64,000 bases of DNA from Wurfbainia villosa (Eukaryota; Streptophyta; Magnoliopsida; Zingiberales; Zingiberaceae), in the NCBI GenBank assembly GCA_025175895.1, contig CM046003.1, forward strand, positions 42,587,335 through 42,651,334. The letters are read 5' to 3'. A model generated the notes under the pieces. It was given only the letters and a program-made list of their open reading frames with translations. It was not told where the DNA came from and did no database searches. A program made the translations under genes and the position numbers. Shown here piece by piece: positions 1 through 11,661 of this stretch. Numbering within the stretch: the stretch's first letter is position 1; each line of letters opens with the position of its first letter.

Positions 1-1244
1 ATTATAGTAGCATCCATCACACTTAGATTAACTAACGACCTATCAAATGATAAGCATTTGCAACCATTCAAATATGAACTTACCTCAATCTCAGCTTCTA
101 CAGTCCCATTCGAAATATTCCTCCCCTTCACAAACATCCAAATTAGCATTTACCTCTCACAGCCTACCCAAATCTGGATTTCTCCAATCACAGCTTCAAT
201 CATTGCAACAAAATGGGAATTCCTACCAATGCAAGTAAGAAGGAGGTAACAACTGCTCTTCACGATCGGATAAAGGAAACCCGAACTCCAATCACAGCAA
301 ATCAGTAACAACAAGGAAGAAGAGATCATCAACCTTACAATCCACTTGCAGTCATAGTCCCCAAGCTTACATCCGGTCCAAGATGAAAACAACCAGAACT
401 GACCACCATGGAGATCTAACCAACCACCGATAAAACAAATCATCCGATTAGCAAGCTGCTTCGGCAATGACAACTAGAGCTCGAGGGAGAGTAGGCGATC
501 GCCGACATGGAGGGCTTGTGGTGGTCGACGAGCGGGAAGAAAGGTATGAGCGTGCGGCTATCGGCGGTGAGCGCATGATGCGCAGGAGCAGCGGTGCTCA
601 GGGGAATAGGGGAAATGCGGCGGTGGTGCTCGCGTGGCTTGCCACGGTGCCACGACTGGCTGAAAAATCGACGGGTCCATCGACGAGTGGGAAGAGCAAG
701 ATCTGGCCGCTTGACAGTAGCAACAGAGGGATGCGGCTCGATGGAGTGCGCAGCGAGCGGCTCAAGGAGGCAGCCCTAGGGCAGCGGCAGCGAGCACAAG
801 AAGGAGATCGGACGAAGATCGGCACCGACAGCAACGAAGAGGAGGAAAGTGGCACGGTGAAGATTCGGGATCAGGGGAAGAGAGGGGATCGCGGGAAGAA
901 AGAAGAAACCGATCGGGCTCAGGAAGAGAAACAGCGTAGAGGAAATGAAACGGAGACGATAATTAAATCGATCGGAAAGAAACAGTCGGGCGTTAAGAAG
1001 GAGAAAATGGGTCGGGTTTGAGAGAGTGGGTCAGGTCCATTAACAATTTGGGTTTTAGACCCTATAAGCAGATAACCCAAACAGGCTTTCCCAAAGCCTG
1101 TAAATCTTTCCCCGCAACTGCCATAGAAATTTCCATTTAAGTCCATGAAAATTTCTAAAAATTCTTGGAAAATTCCATAGGGTGTTTTCCTAATTAACAA
1201 GCATTATTTTTTTATTTTTTATTTATTTTTTTTGGTATTTTACA
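1..1244 (-). repeat. 3' LTR of gypsy element A (cut by window start)
   Basis: This segment matches 29717-30952, which is the start of the same LTR in element A's other copy, so it is the left (3') LTR of a minus-strand element. On the minus strand it begins TGTAAAATACC at 1244 and runs leftwards out of the window. The stretch from about 470 to 1020 is GC-rich and purine-rich on the plus strand. It yields long open frames (for example 467-1021) with no recognisable domain, and these frames are not preserved in the other LTR copy. I regard the whole segment as noncoding LTR. About 2.4 kb of the LTR lies outside the window, judged from the 3.7 kb length of related LTRs here. Confidence 0.88.
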
Positions 1245-1257
1245 TTCTCCCCCATTA
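1245..1257 (-). other. polypurine tract of element A
   Basis: On the minus strand this reads TAATGGGGGAGAA directly before the LTR start TGTAAAATACC. The same arrangement (AAGTGGGGGAGAA then TGTAAGATAC) precedes the 3' LTR of element B at 24419-24431. It is the expected plus-strand primer site for reverse transcription. Confidence 0.8.
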
Positions 1258-1299
1258 ATAAAAATTTGGTCCCCAAATTTCGTACTTACATGCAAAATT

Positions 1300-3007
1300 T
1301 GTTGGGAAAAACTTCGGATCTGATGTTCACAACATCGCGGGCGAATATTTCGCACAACCGCAGTGGAAACAATAATTATACTGGATCCCACCAGTGATCC
1401 ATGCAAAACTATATAAATCATTTTCTTTAATCTTGTCTAGATCTTATCTAGATGAGGAATATATCTTCGGTGCTTTCCCTTCGTAATCCCGCTTTTCCAA
1501 ATGCTGTCAGATCTCAATACGGTAAGGGTAACTGTATATCTATGGTATCCACACTGACACCCACTAGGTTTGGAGTCACGTTGTGCTAGCAACCCCTAGC
1601 AAAACGCCAAGAACTCTTTGGAAGAAGAAGGAGAGGAAGGAGGAGATAAGAGAACTCTTTCTCTTGGCCCTTTTGGCTTGCACACCCAAAACAAAAACCA
1701 CACACAAGTGATGCACGTTCAACACCAAAAAGGGCCTTTTAATCCCATACCCATCAATGCCATTATCTCCCCCATTAAGAAATCTCTTAATACCAAGACC
1801 CTTGGTATTCCCTTCTTTTAATTCTCATCATGAATATCAAGCCCTTTGGTATTCCTATGCATGATTAATCAAATTAATCATGCATGATGATGAATCATCT
1901 TCCGTGGTTCAACTTGAGTCTAACTCAAGTTTAACCAGTTTGAGTCTAACTCAAATCTTGGCCATATGCTCAATTATCCTCTTAGTCCAACTAAAAGAAA
2001 CCATCTCCAAAATAGAATGTCATTTGTGTGTGACCCTATAGGCTCTTGTAATGTTGGCAATGTATTTAAAACCATTTTAGATACATAAGCAATGAGCGGC
2101 ATCTAGCAATACATCATTGCTATCCAAGTTACAAGATCGTCGAGATCCGACAACCTTTCCGTGACTATTATCATGTATGATGGTGTCCTTCTATCTCTGA
2201 TATCTTAGATCAATCAATGAGGCATAGACCGTGTCATCCCCTTATCGATCTTTATGTTTCTTGATCCCCAAGTAGACTCACTCAAACAAATGAGCTCAAT
2301 ATCTCATATTGACTCATTTAAGCATGGTCATGCATTTCGTGGTCCTACTCTATCAAGAGGCCAAAGATATCACTCTCGTCATATGGGAGGGATAGATCTC
2401 ATCTACATCACTCACATCCCTCCGCATAATTCGTTACATACCCAGTGATCGCCATTATAATGCACCTTATTACAGTGTGACGTTAGACGATACCAAAGTA
2501 CATAACTCCTTATGTAGGAAACCGTAGTGACTTCAGGTCTAAGGACTATTCATACCAATAGTCACATGAGAAAGTATATGACACTCATATAACGATCCAT
2601 GATACTTTCTCATGGCGGGTCAATTCAGTATATATATTCTCCAATATATATACCCATGTGTCAATGTGATATCACATATCCATGACTTGTAAGATCAAGT
2701 CATCCATTGACCTACATGCTAGTCTCAATGTATTAATATTGCCCTTGTATATTAATACTTGACTAGGAATATTAAAAATAGTGTTCTCTACAGCTTCTCA
2801 TAATCAATTCTACCAATTGATAAACTGTAGATTAGAACTTACTATTCAAGGGTATTATTATATTTATTTTAGCTGGCACATGCATGAAGTAAATATAATA
2901 AACAATCCTTGTCTTTTATTAATGAAATATGATACACATGATTCCTAATCAATCATCTCATGATTGACACTACATCTCATGATTGACACTAAGGGCTGAC
3001 ACTAACA
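1300..3007 (-). mobile_element. solo LTR, Angela-like copia family (related to F)
   Basis: A 1708 bp LTR stands alone between two copies of AAATT (1295-1299 and 3008-3012). It interrupts sequence that is continuous in element B near 24360-24400, which proves insertion. On the minus strand it begins TGTTAGTGTCAGCCC and ends TTCCCAACA. Much of its first kilobase aligns by eye with the LTR of element F (53477-55293), including the stretch around the shared words ACCCGCCATGAGAAAG and TATCATGGATCG. The far end differs clearly, so it is a diverged subfamily. No internal sequence remains, as expected after recombination between the two LTRs of a full element. The small open frames inside have no domain. 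Confidence 0.9.
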
Positions 3008-3012
3008 AAATT

Positions 3013-4254
3013 AATTCAAGAAAGTTTCCGAAATGACCACATATCTCATGTAAACAGATAAGGGTACCAAGCTCGAATAGGATCTTCCAGCTCCCACATA
3101 GCCTCCTCATCTGTATGATGTTTCCATCCAACCTTTACGAGTCAGATGGTTTTGTTCCACAACTATAGTTCCTTACGACCAAGAATTTGCACTGGAATTT
3201 CCTCGTAGGTCGCATTAGACTGAAATGGAATCAGAACCTCTTCCAGAACATGATCTGAATACGACACGTATTTCCTCAGCATAGAAACATGAAATACGTT
3301 ATGAACACCCGCAAGTGTTGGAGGTAAAGCCAATGGTAAGCTACACCTACAATTCGCTCCAATATCTCAAATGGACCAATGTAGCGTGGAGCTAATTTTC
3401 CTTTCATCCCAAATCGTTTCACCTCTTTCGTAGGTGAAACATGCAGAAATACATGATCCCCTACTGAGAATTCCAAAGGTCCTCACCTCCGGTCCTGTAC
3501 CTCTAATAACCATCATTTGATGACACGCACCAACTCTGCATCATGTTGAATGCTCTGTGGCCCCAACAACTGTTGTTCCCTGACTTCCTCCCACAACAAA
3601 GGAGATCTGCAGGGCCTACCATATAAGGCCTCAAATGGAGCCATCATAATAGAAGAGTGGTAGCTATTGTTATAGGCAGATTCCACTAAATGAACGTGGT
3701 CCTCCCAACTGCCTCTGAAATCCATAACATAGGATCTCAATAGATCCTCCAATATCTGAATGATATGATCAGACTGTCCATCAGTCTGCGGATGAAATGT
3801 TGTACTAAGTCGAAGCTCTATGCCCATGGTCTGATGCAGACTCTACCAGAATCGCGAGGTAAATCGCGGATCTCTATCAAATATAATACCCAAAGGCACT
3901 CCGTGAAATCTGATAATCTCTCGACAGTACAACTCTGCTAGACGATCTAATGAGTCCGTCCCACGAATAGGAAGGAAATGGGCGGATTTGGTTAATTGAT
4001 CCACGATCACCCAAATCGCATCATGTCCTTTACGGGTTCTAGGCAATCCCGTAACGAAATCAATAGTGATATATCCCACTTCCATTCCGGAATCGGAATT
4101 TCCTAGAGCAATCCAGCAAGTTTCTGATGTTCAGCCTTCACCTACTGGCATACTAAACATCGAGCAGCAAAATCTTCTATATCTCTCTTTATACCATTCC
4201 ACCAGTATAAACGTTTCAAATCTCGGTACATCCAAGTACCACCAGGATGTATAG
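3013..4254 (-). pseudogene. integrase plus chromodomain remnant, gypsy element A
   Basis: Reading leftwards, the frame from 4085 gives an integrase core with TIDFVTGLPR, IWVIVDQLTKSAHF, DRDPRFTSRFW and FHPQTDGQSD. This is typical of chromoviruses of the Tekay/Del type. The frame is interrupted by stops at 3843-3845 and 3513-3515 and at least one more near 3484, then by a frameshift near 3340. After the core come the conserved GDHVFL and PRYIGPFEILER stretches. At 3058-3120 there is the end of a chromodomain (DEEAMWELED). The position that normally holds the catalytic glutamate (GQSE) reads GQSD, so even the unbroken part has lost the DDE triad. The integrase would insert the element DNA and the chromodomain would steer it to chromatin marks. 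Here neither can be made intact. Confidence 0.88.
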
Positions 4255-7200
4255 CAAATCTCAAATAATGTGTCTCCTGTAGCAACTCTTTCTTAAGTGG
4301 ATGCGTGTCCAAAACACATATCCATATTAGAGACAGGAAATTATCTTCTCATAAGAGAAGTCCATCTACCATCCAAAATCCACTCCACCACACACTCTAT
4401 AAGTGCATGGAAGACTATAGCGATCAATCTCACTTGTTGCAACTGTTCGCGTTCCAGCAACTCTATAGTAGCTACCCAATAGCTAGTCAAAATCCCATGA
4501 GCATTCCTGCTCCATACTTCCACAAATCAGGATAACATCCACTAAGTCCATGTCATGTGTATGACAGCTTGTCTCACAGTTCCTCAACTATCGTAAGCTT
4601 AAGATACACCTCATTCAACTGCATCAGGATCGCTCCATTCCTTGGAATGATGCATCTGCGTACAACATCCTTCCATCCTCATTGGAAGGATTAACTAACA
4701 CTGATGCAAAAGTCAACCATTGATTGAGCCCTGAAAACTAGTTTCACAGGCTTCCGACCAAGTAAATTCCATCACCTTCCTGATCAAACAAGTCAGTGAT
4801 ATACTAACACTAAAAAGCATCCTATCCACATTCACAGGAATAACTAAATCAATACAAGGCAACCACCATCTATGATGGTCACGTGCACAACTCCAACTAC
4901 CAACATCAACAGTGGCTAAGTTACCAACTCCAACAACCATAAATTGATCCAATCGTATCCAGAATACACGATTTCTCAAATCCATGGACGACTAAATCGT
5001 TTAATAGTCTAACAACATAATCAAAACTCATAAAATTCATATCAAGTATGAAATTGTCATCTTTACACACCTGCATCCTCTTTACTCTACACTGATGATA
5101 TATCAATCATCACAACGACAATGATAATTGTATGACATCACGTCACTACAATATCAACACACCAGTCGTAAACCAATCCTAGAGTATACACAGGTGGCCT
5201 TAGTTGATCTAAAAAGATCATCTATCCACAACGAAGGATATTCACTTTCAACAATTATCGCATTCCATCATCGATAATCGATGAATAATCTCAAAGGTCC
5301 ATCTCTCTTTTAACAAAGAGTTCTAGATCCTCTCTAGAAGAAATACTGGAACAGAAAAATATCTCATCCAACATCTCCTATAATCGCAACTTACGATCTT
5401 CTAATTTCCATAGTGTTTAGTAACACTTATACCAATCAAATTATCACTCGGTATGGGATCTTCGATATCGGAACTATTCTCGAAATCACTCCAATCGCAT
5501 ACTCCGCTTGCCTATGCAGCGGCAAGCCTAGGAGTTCATCCGAAACTACATCCGAGTGCTCTCGGATTATACGCACATCCGAGAGACATAATCATACCAT
5601 AATCTCAATAATTTAACCATCCGTAAGGTTATGTCTATCGTAAAGGTATATCTATCAAAGTCTAAGGGCATCCCTTGACTTCTTAATTGTTGGTCCACAT
5701 CTCACCTGACGGTAGAGATACCACCGACCCATAAGTCGATGTAATCCATCTAATCCTAACTAAGAATGTTCTAGACAAAGATACCTATAAACTATAAGCA
5801 TCTCTCAATATATTAACCCAGAGGGTAATCTAAAGTAATACCCTGAATGATCAATTATCTATCGATCTGAACTAAAGGCTCCCCGTAGGTCTCGGCCTTT
5901 CTCTAAAGAGAACAAGATCATATCCAACAGTCCGCGATAAAGCGGTCGCATTTCTGCGATGAATGACCCGGGGATTTTCCTAGATCATCTGATCTCATCA
6001 CTTAAACCTATGGGTTGCAATTGTAGAATACAGAATAGATACGACCATCGTCGTATACTCTCTCCTCTATACAAAGCCAATCCACGTCTGGGGGTAACAG
6101 TTGTTGTTGTCTGCATGAATCTTCTAAGATGTCTTCTGCTGATACCGCTGAGTAAATCACTTCCCCTGAAAGGAAGTATCAAGGGACTTCAACCACGCTT
6201 GAGGTGGTAGGTCGCTGCTGATGAGATAACTCAATCTTTTGTGCTGATCTCTACTGTCGAGACGGTGCATCATCCTCCCGGAACACCATTGATAGTCTTC
6301 AACTGAGTCTTCAAAATACTCCTCCTCAATTGTACTGGTTGCTTACAATAGCAACAAATGATCTGATCCAACAGATAATCCGACGTTGTGTGACTTCGTG
6401 ATTCGCACTACACGCACATAGATCCGCACTGCACGCACATAATCCCTTCGGAGTCTTTGTTCTGATTTCGCTGATAACATCAGACAGTTCTAACAATCTG
6501 CGGTTGGTTTTCTATGATCGGGAAAACTCTCCACTAGTAGCTCGTGGCCTATGACTCTGATCTTGCTCCTTTTGTCCAACATTCGAAGGCTTCTCATTCC
6601 AACATCTGACTTGCAATGTCTGCTTATCGATCTTCATCTCCTAAACACTTGTACGGAGTCATTTCTAAACTCCTGACTCAACCCAATGTCTTCCGGCAGG
6701 ATCTGATAGAAGATCCAAACATCCTATCCAAATGTAAACTAGTAACTCTGAGTGGCTTAAGACATTCATTTACACTCTTGAGCTATTAGGTGAGCATAAA
6801 CTCTGTAAGTCTAATGACTCTGCATGGTATTCCCTTTATCGACGATCACCCTACTTGAAGCTCAAGAATTCCCTACAATGTGTCACAGTAAGTGACGTGG
6901 GGAATTACTCTCTCTCAACATCACTAACCATAATAAGTGATATATTATTCCCCAAAGATTATTTTCTGCATCTTCCACCAAGTACCGGCTTAATCCCGAT
7001 AATGGTATGCAACTAACTCTACTCCCTTTGTATAACCCAAGTTAAGTACTTAAAAGTACCTTCAACGTTATACAACTCAGCACGAACAACTCAGGGATCA
7101 AAATCCCTATGAAACACCGTAAACTAGCCTTCCACTATCTGCATCAACAATAGCCTACTCGTCTTGTCCATTACCTAATAGGTAATGATCTGACTAGTAT

Positions 7201-7723
7201 AATTAGTGAAAATCCCTAAAACTGTAGTCTTTGATTTCCACAAGGAATGTGATGACTTGACCTTTGCTTTCTGATTCGGTATCAATCGGCTCTCAAAAGA
7301 AATTCACCTTTTCGACACAGGTTCAAGACTCACAGACTCAACAGGTCATTCCCGTGGTCAACTCATACCACGATTACGAATAATAACCAACACACTACAT
7401 GTTATTCCTTGTTTAAACATTAAATACATAGCCAACAAAACCGAGGGTATAAACCCTAAAGGTAACTCCAATTGGTCACCTCAGTGGACGATCCCTACTA
7501 CAAGTCTGTACAGGTGTCATAACTCTGACTGTATACACCTATTGATCAAGTTTAAATAAGTATCTACTAGGCTATAAGTTATCAGGAATTTTTTTACCTC
7601 GTGCTACTTAGAGCTCAGGCCATTGTCAATCTCATCTCAGAAAACCAAAACTGAAACAAATCGACTCCCGAGAATCCAAGACTTGACACAAAAATAACAT
7701 TGTATGACATCGCAGAACCTAGG
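4255..7723 (-). pseudogene. degenerate gag-protease-RT-RNase H region, element A
   Basis: No long frame survives, but the sequence aligns in reverse orientation with the internal region of B (20106-23550) and, at its gag end, with D (62716-64000). Short recognisable pieces include a linker between RNase H and integrase around 4341-4523 and a stretch at 4921-5106 that matches 22735-22850 of B. I place gag nearest the primer site (about 6000-7700) and reverse transcriptase/RNase H between about 4400 and 6000, from the order in B. The shared degeneracy in A, B and D suggests that the family already lacked a working polyprotein while it was still being copied. Confidence 0.7.
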
Positions 7724-7735
7724 GCTCTGATACCA
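7724..7735 (-). other. primer binding site, element A
   Basis: On the minus strand this reads TGGTATCAGAGC, the usual complement to the 3' end of initiator methionine tRNA in plant LTR elements. It lies 7 bases (ACTTTAG) inside the LTR end GGGGCGTGACA, a larger gap than the 1 to 2 bases seen in the copia elements of this window. B and D have the same gap. Confidence 0.88.
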
Positions 7736-7742
7736 CTAAAGT

Positions 7743-8530
7743 TGTCACGCCCCGAGAGTATGCCGAATCGAAAATCAAACGGACAACATCTCCCCTGTAC
7801 GTGGCAACATATCCTATTTATACAAGGCCCTTGGGCCCAATAACAATAACCTATACAAATGTAAACATAACATTAACAACATAACAAAAAGCACAGCGGA
7901 ACTAACACAACTACAATACAGACCACACACCATGCATACCGGTATGACTAACACCACATTAAGAAAACGCCGTAACAAAACCAGAAAGAAGGTATAACAA
8001 CAGTAGTGCCCAACACTACAAATCATCACATAAAACCAAATCCATAACGAAACACCTACGATAAACTAAAAAGCTTAGACTCTCGGAGTTGAGATGAGAC
8101 GATGCCAGCCAGCGATGCTCCAAGCCGTCACGAAGGCTTCTACCTGTTACCTGGGTAGCAGAAAAACCCAGGGTCCGTGGTGGCAAGTATAACTCAACGG
8201 TAATATGAAAGAACATGTATATATATCAAATATCACATGTAATTCAACAATATACCCTACAGGTACATCAGGTATACACCAGCATAGTATATAAATACAT
8301 GCATATACTTCCTAAACAAAATGAACGGCGTAAAGTGCAGACATACCTGGAAGTCTACTACGCTACATATATCCAATCTGAGCATATATCCACAATATAC
8401 AACATGAAGAGTAATATTAACTCACACTATAATTATAATATAGGTCAAAGGTATCTAATGGTATGACCAACAAGTATACAAGTATCTGACACAACTGTAT
8501 AATAGATGCGAGTAACATGTATGAAGATGA
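7743..8530 (-). repeat. 5' LTR of element A, segment 1 (LTR end)
   Basis: It reads as the reverse complement of the last 0.8 kb of the B LTRs (compare 19400-20086 and 27450-28150), ending in GGGGCGTGACA on the minus strand. Copia element B1 cuts it at 8530. The GATGA at 8526-8530 is repeated at 14735-14739. It includes the conserved CCTGGG/CCCAGG hairpin described at 19668-19690, here at about 8150-8175. Confidence 0.9.
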
Positions 8531-8705
8531 TGTTGGTGCAATCGGCCCAGCAGTACCTTGATGGTATTTTGATGATAGACAAAACTCATGACATGGGATT
8601 GTCATGGGAAAGTCCAACATGGGGTTGGCATGGAAAATCCAAGCATGGAGCTTGGTGTGGAAGTCTAAGGGGGAAGCCTTGGCATGGGAAAGTCCAAAGC
8701 ATTGC

Positions 8706-9005
8706 GAAGCTGTGCGCTTGGTGCTTGGCATGGGAAATCCAAAGCATTGCGAAGCCATGCGCTTGGTGCTTGGTGAGAAATGCATTGCGAAGCCGTGCGC
8801 TTGGTGCATTTGGGAAGTCTTGAGAACTTGGCAAGTTCACTAGGCTCGGGGTTCTTGAGTCGGTGAAGGATGGCATTGCGAAGCCGTGCGCTTGGTGCAT
8901 CCGAGGGACCGCCGGACGGGGAGCGAATGGAGTGAGCCCAAAGGGAAGCATACTTCTAGGGCATAAGACGCGAAGGATGGCGTTACGAAGCCGTGCGCTT
9001 GGCGC
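8706..9005 (+). repeat. interspersed repeat GAAGCCGTGCGCTTGGTGC in the B1 U3
   Basis: Five copies of a 19-base unit, some with one or two changes, begin at 8706, 8751, 8789, 8880 and 8987, usually preceded by CATTGC. They lie upstream of the TATA box in the likely promoter (U3) part of the LTR. The 3' LTR has the same set around 13415-13715, and the solo LTR has it inverted around 16980-17245. Repeated U3 blocks are often enhancer units, but function here is inference. Confidence 0.8.
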
Positions 9006-9177
9006 ATCCGAGGGACGTAGGCCGAGGGAAGAGAGCTTTGGTGGGGAACTCCATGAGGGATAAGGTGGACTTGGCCAAGTGGCTAAGACTGAGTGTCGGA
9101 GGCTCAAACTTGATGTTTGAGGGTTTACCCGACGGTCGGATGCTCAAACAACTTGGTGTTTGAGGTTTTGCCCGACA

Positions 9178-9520
9178 TCAGTCGACTGGCATAGGTGCCG
9201 GTTCGACTGATCCAAGTCGACTAGAGTTCGACTGGTGTAAGGCTAGGGTTTTGTGCTTGGCAGTCGACTGCCATGGACATGGCGATGACGAGTCGACAAT
9301 GATCGCCGAGGGATGGCAGTCGACTGATGGGAGTGTCGCGAGCACAGAATGCTCCGTAGCCGATTGGGCAGTCAACTACTGGGTCACCAGTCGACTGATG
9401 GGCATCATCAATCGACTGGTAGGTGATCCGTTGGAACTTGTCCAACGTGGATCTGGCCGTTGTGAGACAACGGCTACAGGGGCAGTCAATTGGAGCCTTT
9501 TGGCAGTCGACTGCTAGGCG
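9178..9520 (+). repeat. cluster of CAGTCGACTG palindromes upstream of the TATA box
   Basis: The perfect palindrome CAGTCGACTG or a one-base variant occurs about ten times, including near 9179, 9261, 9318, 9391 and 9503, with spacers of varying length. The cluster stops just before the TATA box. Similar clusters are present in the solo LTR (16440-16810) and in the LTR of element E (32800-33075). Confidence 0.85.
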
Positions 9521-9541
9521 CGAAAACAGCTTGATGCAAGT

Positions 9542-9548
9542 TATAAAT
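9542..9548 (+). promoter_or_regulatory. TATA box of the B1 5' LTR
   Basis: TATAAAT lies in the context AAGTTATAAATGG, about 490 bases before the LTR end. The 3' LTR has the same element at about 14247 and the solo LTR has TATAAAA on the minus strand near 16412. The position divides the repeat-rich U3 from the rest, as expected for the start of the retroelement transcript. Confidence 0.65.
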
Positions 9549-10031
9549 GGAGGATGAATTGGAGGATTTCGCCATGATCTTTGTGGAGCTATTGGAGGGA
9601 AATTGCTGCTGCATTCCAGTCCTTCAAGAGCCAATCAAAGCAAGCAACAAGCAAAGCGATCAAAGCAATCGGTGAAAGTTTTCTTTTGTATTGTATTTGT
9701 GTATTTGCTTGTATTTCAATATTACGTTGTAATTGCTTGTGAGAGGTTTCTCCACCTCCGACGTGTTGTCGAGAAGGAGTGTTATAGTTTGTGCCGTGCG
9801 CATAACTAGAGCTCGGTGAGCTCGCCCGTGGAGTAGGAACCATTCGGTTCCGAACCACGTATATCTTGTGTTGTGTGATTGTGTATTGTTGTTAGTTTCA
9901 TTATTATTATTATTCCGCTGCACTAACGACAATCGTAGACAAGCAACGCAAGAAGAACGAACGAATTACGACATCCATTGAACGAGGGCTATTCACCCCC
10001 CTCTAGCCGACCGTAATCGATTCCCTACAAG

Positions 10032-10043
10032 TGGTATCAGAGC
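10032..10043 (+). other. primer binding site, B1
   Basis: TGGTATCAGAGC lies 2 bases after the LTR end CCCTACA. It is complementary to the initiator methionine tRNA 3' end. Confidence 0.92.
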
Positions 10044-10086
10044 AGAGGTCGCTCTTCAAGGACTAACCACCGCGAGAGCACTACAA

Positions 10087-11661
10087 ATGGCCGGCTTCAT
10101 CCATCCACCGAAATTCGATGGTGATTTTGCTTGGTGGAGGAAACGGATGGAGGTATATCTTGAAACCGATTTTGATTATATGATTATTATAGAAAATGGT
10201 TTTGAGATGCTTAGGGACAAGTACAACAAGCCAATTGAGAAGTCAAAATGGACCCAAGACCAAATCAAAGACTTCAAGACAAATCTCAAGGTAATCAAGT
10301 TGATTAGTGATTTGTTACCTAACACTATTTGGTCTAGATTGGGTGATTATAGGGATGCAAGGGAATTATGGAATAAGGTAATGAAATTCCAAGAAAATTC
10401 TCAATTGGCACAAGTAGAGGAGAATGTCGAAGAAGAATCACCATCCACTTTTGAAGATGTGGATGACTTGGTGGAGACCTCCACCTCTAGCGTTGAGGGG
10501 GAGGAAAGGATTTCGATTCCGGAGTAAGATCAAAATGAAGCATCTACCTCCGGAAGAAATGACCAAGAGGCTTCCACCAACTCCCTAGGTGACTCATGTA
10601 TTATAATTAATCGTAAAGATTATATTATTTGTTTTGAGTGTAGGGAGAAAGGGCATTACAAGAGCAAATGCCCTAAATTGGCTAAGAAGAAGGCATCGAC
10701 ACCAAAAGTCAACCCAAAGTCAAACGATGCCGGTGTTCCCAAAATCAAGAGCAAAGAGCACATTGTGTGCTTCAAATGCAATCAAAAGGGGCACTACCGA
10801 AGCCAATGCCCTAGGGGGAGGAAGAAAGGGCAAGAAGGTGCAACTCATGTAGGGGGAGCTCCTAAAGCTAACCCTAAGATACATTTAGTTAATGCACCTT
10901 TAATTCCTAAAGTCAAAAAGCATGCAAAAAATTATTTTAGTTCTCTTGCAATCATAAATGAAAAGCATGCTAGGAGAAATGATAAGGTTTATTGCTTAGG
11001 TGCTAAGCATGTTAGTTTCTCTAAGGACAAACCTAGGACCAATAACACTAGACCTATTTTACATAGGGAGTCAATTAGGAAAGTTCAAGAAAACTTGGGT
11101 GTTAATCCCAAGAAATCTAGGCACATGCCTAAAAAGAAAATCATTCCTCAAAAATCTAATGAAAATTCAAAATTGAGGAAATTAGAGCTAGAGAACCAAG
11201 CCTTGAGGTCAAGGCTAGAAAAATTGGAGAAGACCCTAGAAATAATATCAAATTCGGTTAACGGGTCAAATTCCCAAAAGTCAAGACCTAGGAAGCAAGA
11301 AATATCTAAGGGCAAGAAGGGTTTGGGTCACAAACCTATGTCCTACCATAATGTTCCATTTAATTATGGAACAACATCTAGGTCTAGAAAAACCAAGGCT
11401 AATAGGGAAGTTATCCCTAAGTCTAGCCATGGTGTATGTTTAGTGGCCAAGGACTTAAGAAAAACCAAGAAGGCCACTAGGAAGGTCAATGGAGGAGTCA
11501 CCTCTAGAGTTGACCCAAGTAAGACCCAAAACACTATGGCTTTAAAGCCTAAAAGGGTCATTAGGAAGGTATCTAGGGAAGTTATCCCTAGGGAATACCT
11601 TGTTAACCCAAGGAGCTCCAATAGATATTGGGTTCCTAAGAGCGTGATTGATTCACGCTAA
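10087..11661 (+). pseudogene. gag of B1, split by one in-frame stop
   Basis: The frame starts at ATG 10087, shortly after the primer site, and begins MAGFIHPPKFDG, the usual start of copia gag (capsid region with FAWWRKRMEVYLE). A TAA at 10525-10527 ends the first part after 146 codons. The same frame then stays open to 11661, so without this one stop it would be about 524 codons. Two intact CCHC zinc knuckles follow the stop: CFECREKGHYKSKC near 10630 and CFKCNQKGHYRSQC near 10768. They bind retroelement RNA. A leucine-rich heptad stretch at about 11170-11260 looks like a coiled coil. The end YWVPKSVIDSR matches the point in SIRE-like elements just before protease. Whether the stop is read through or is simple decay cannot be told here. 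Confidence 0.88.

Larger units (their letters stand above)
8531..10029 (+). repeat. 5' LTR of B1
   Basis: The LTR is 1499 bp long and starts TGTTGGTGCAATCGG. It carries an upstream block of repeats of GAAGCCGTGCGCTTGGTGC, then a block of CAGTCGACTG palindromes, then a TATA box at 9542. After the TATA box comes a less structured stretch ending in the C-run/CTCTAGCC/CCCTACA terminus. Small frames on both strands within it are by-products of the repeats. The solo LTR at 15925-17432 is a relative in the opposite orientation. Confidence 0.92.

Noticed and set aside
467..1021. 184-codon open frame on the plus strand
   Set aside because: It lies in the A LTR, is Arg/Gly/Glu-rich because of GC-rich purine sequence, has no domain, and the matching copy near 30170-30720 is broken.
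8586..9107. 173-codon minus frame and a near copy at 13297-13815
   Set aside because: Both are made of the 19-base U3 repeat read in frame (HQAHGFAM-type repeats). Their similarity only reflects that they are the two LTRs of B1.
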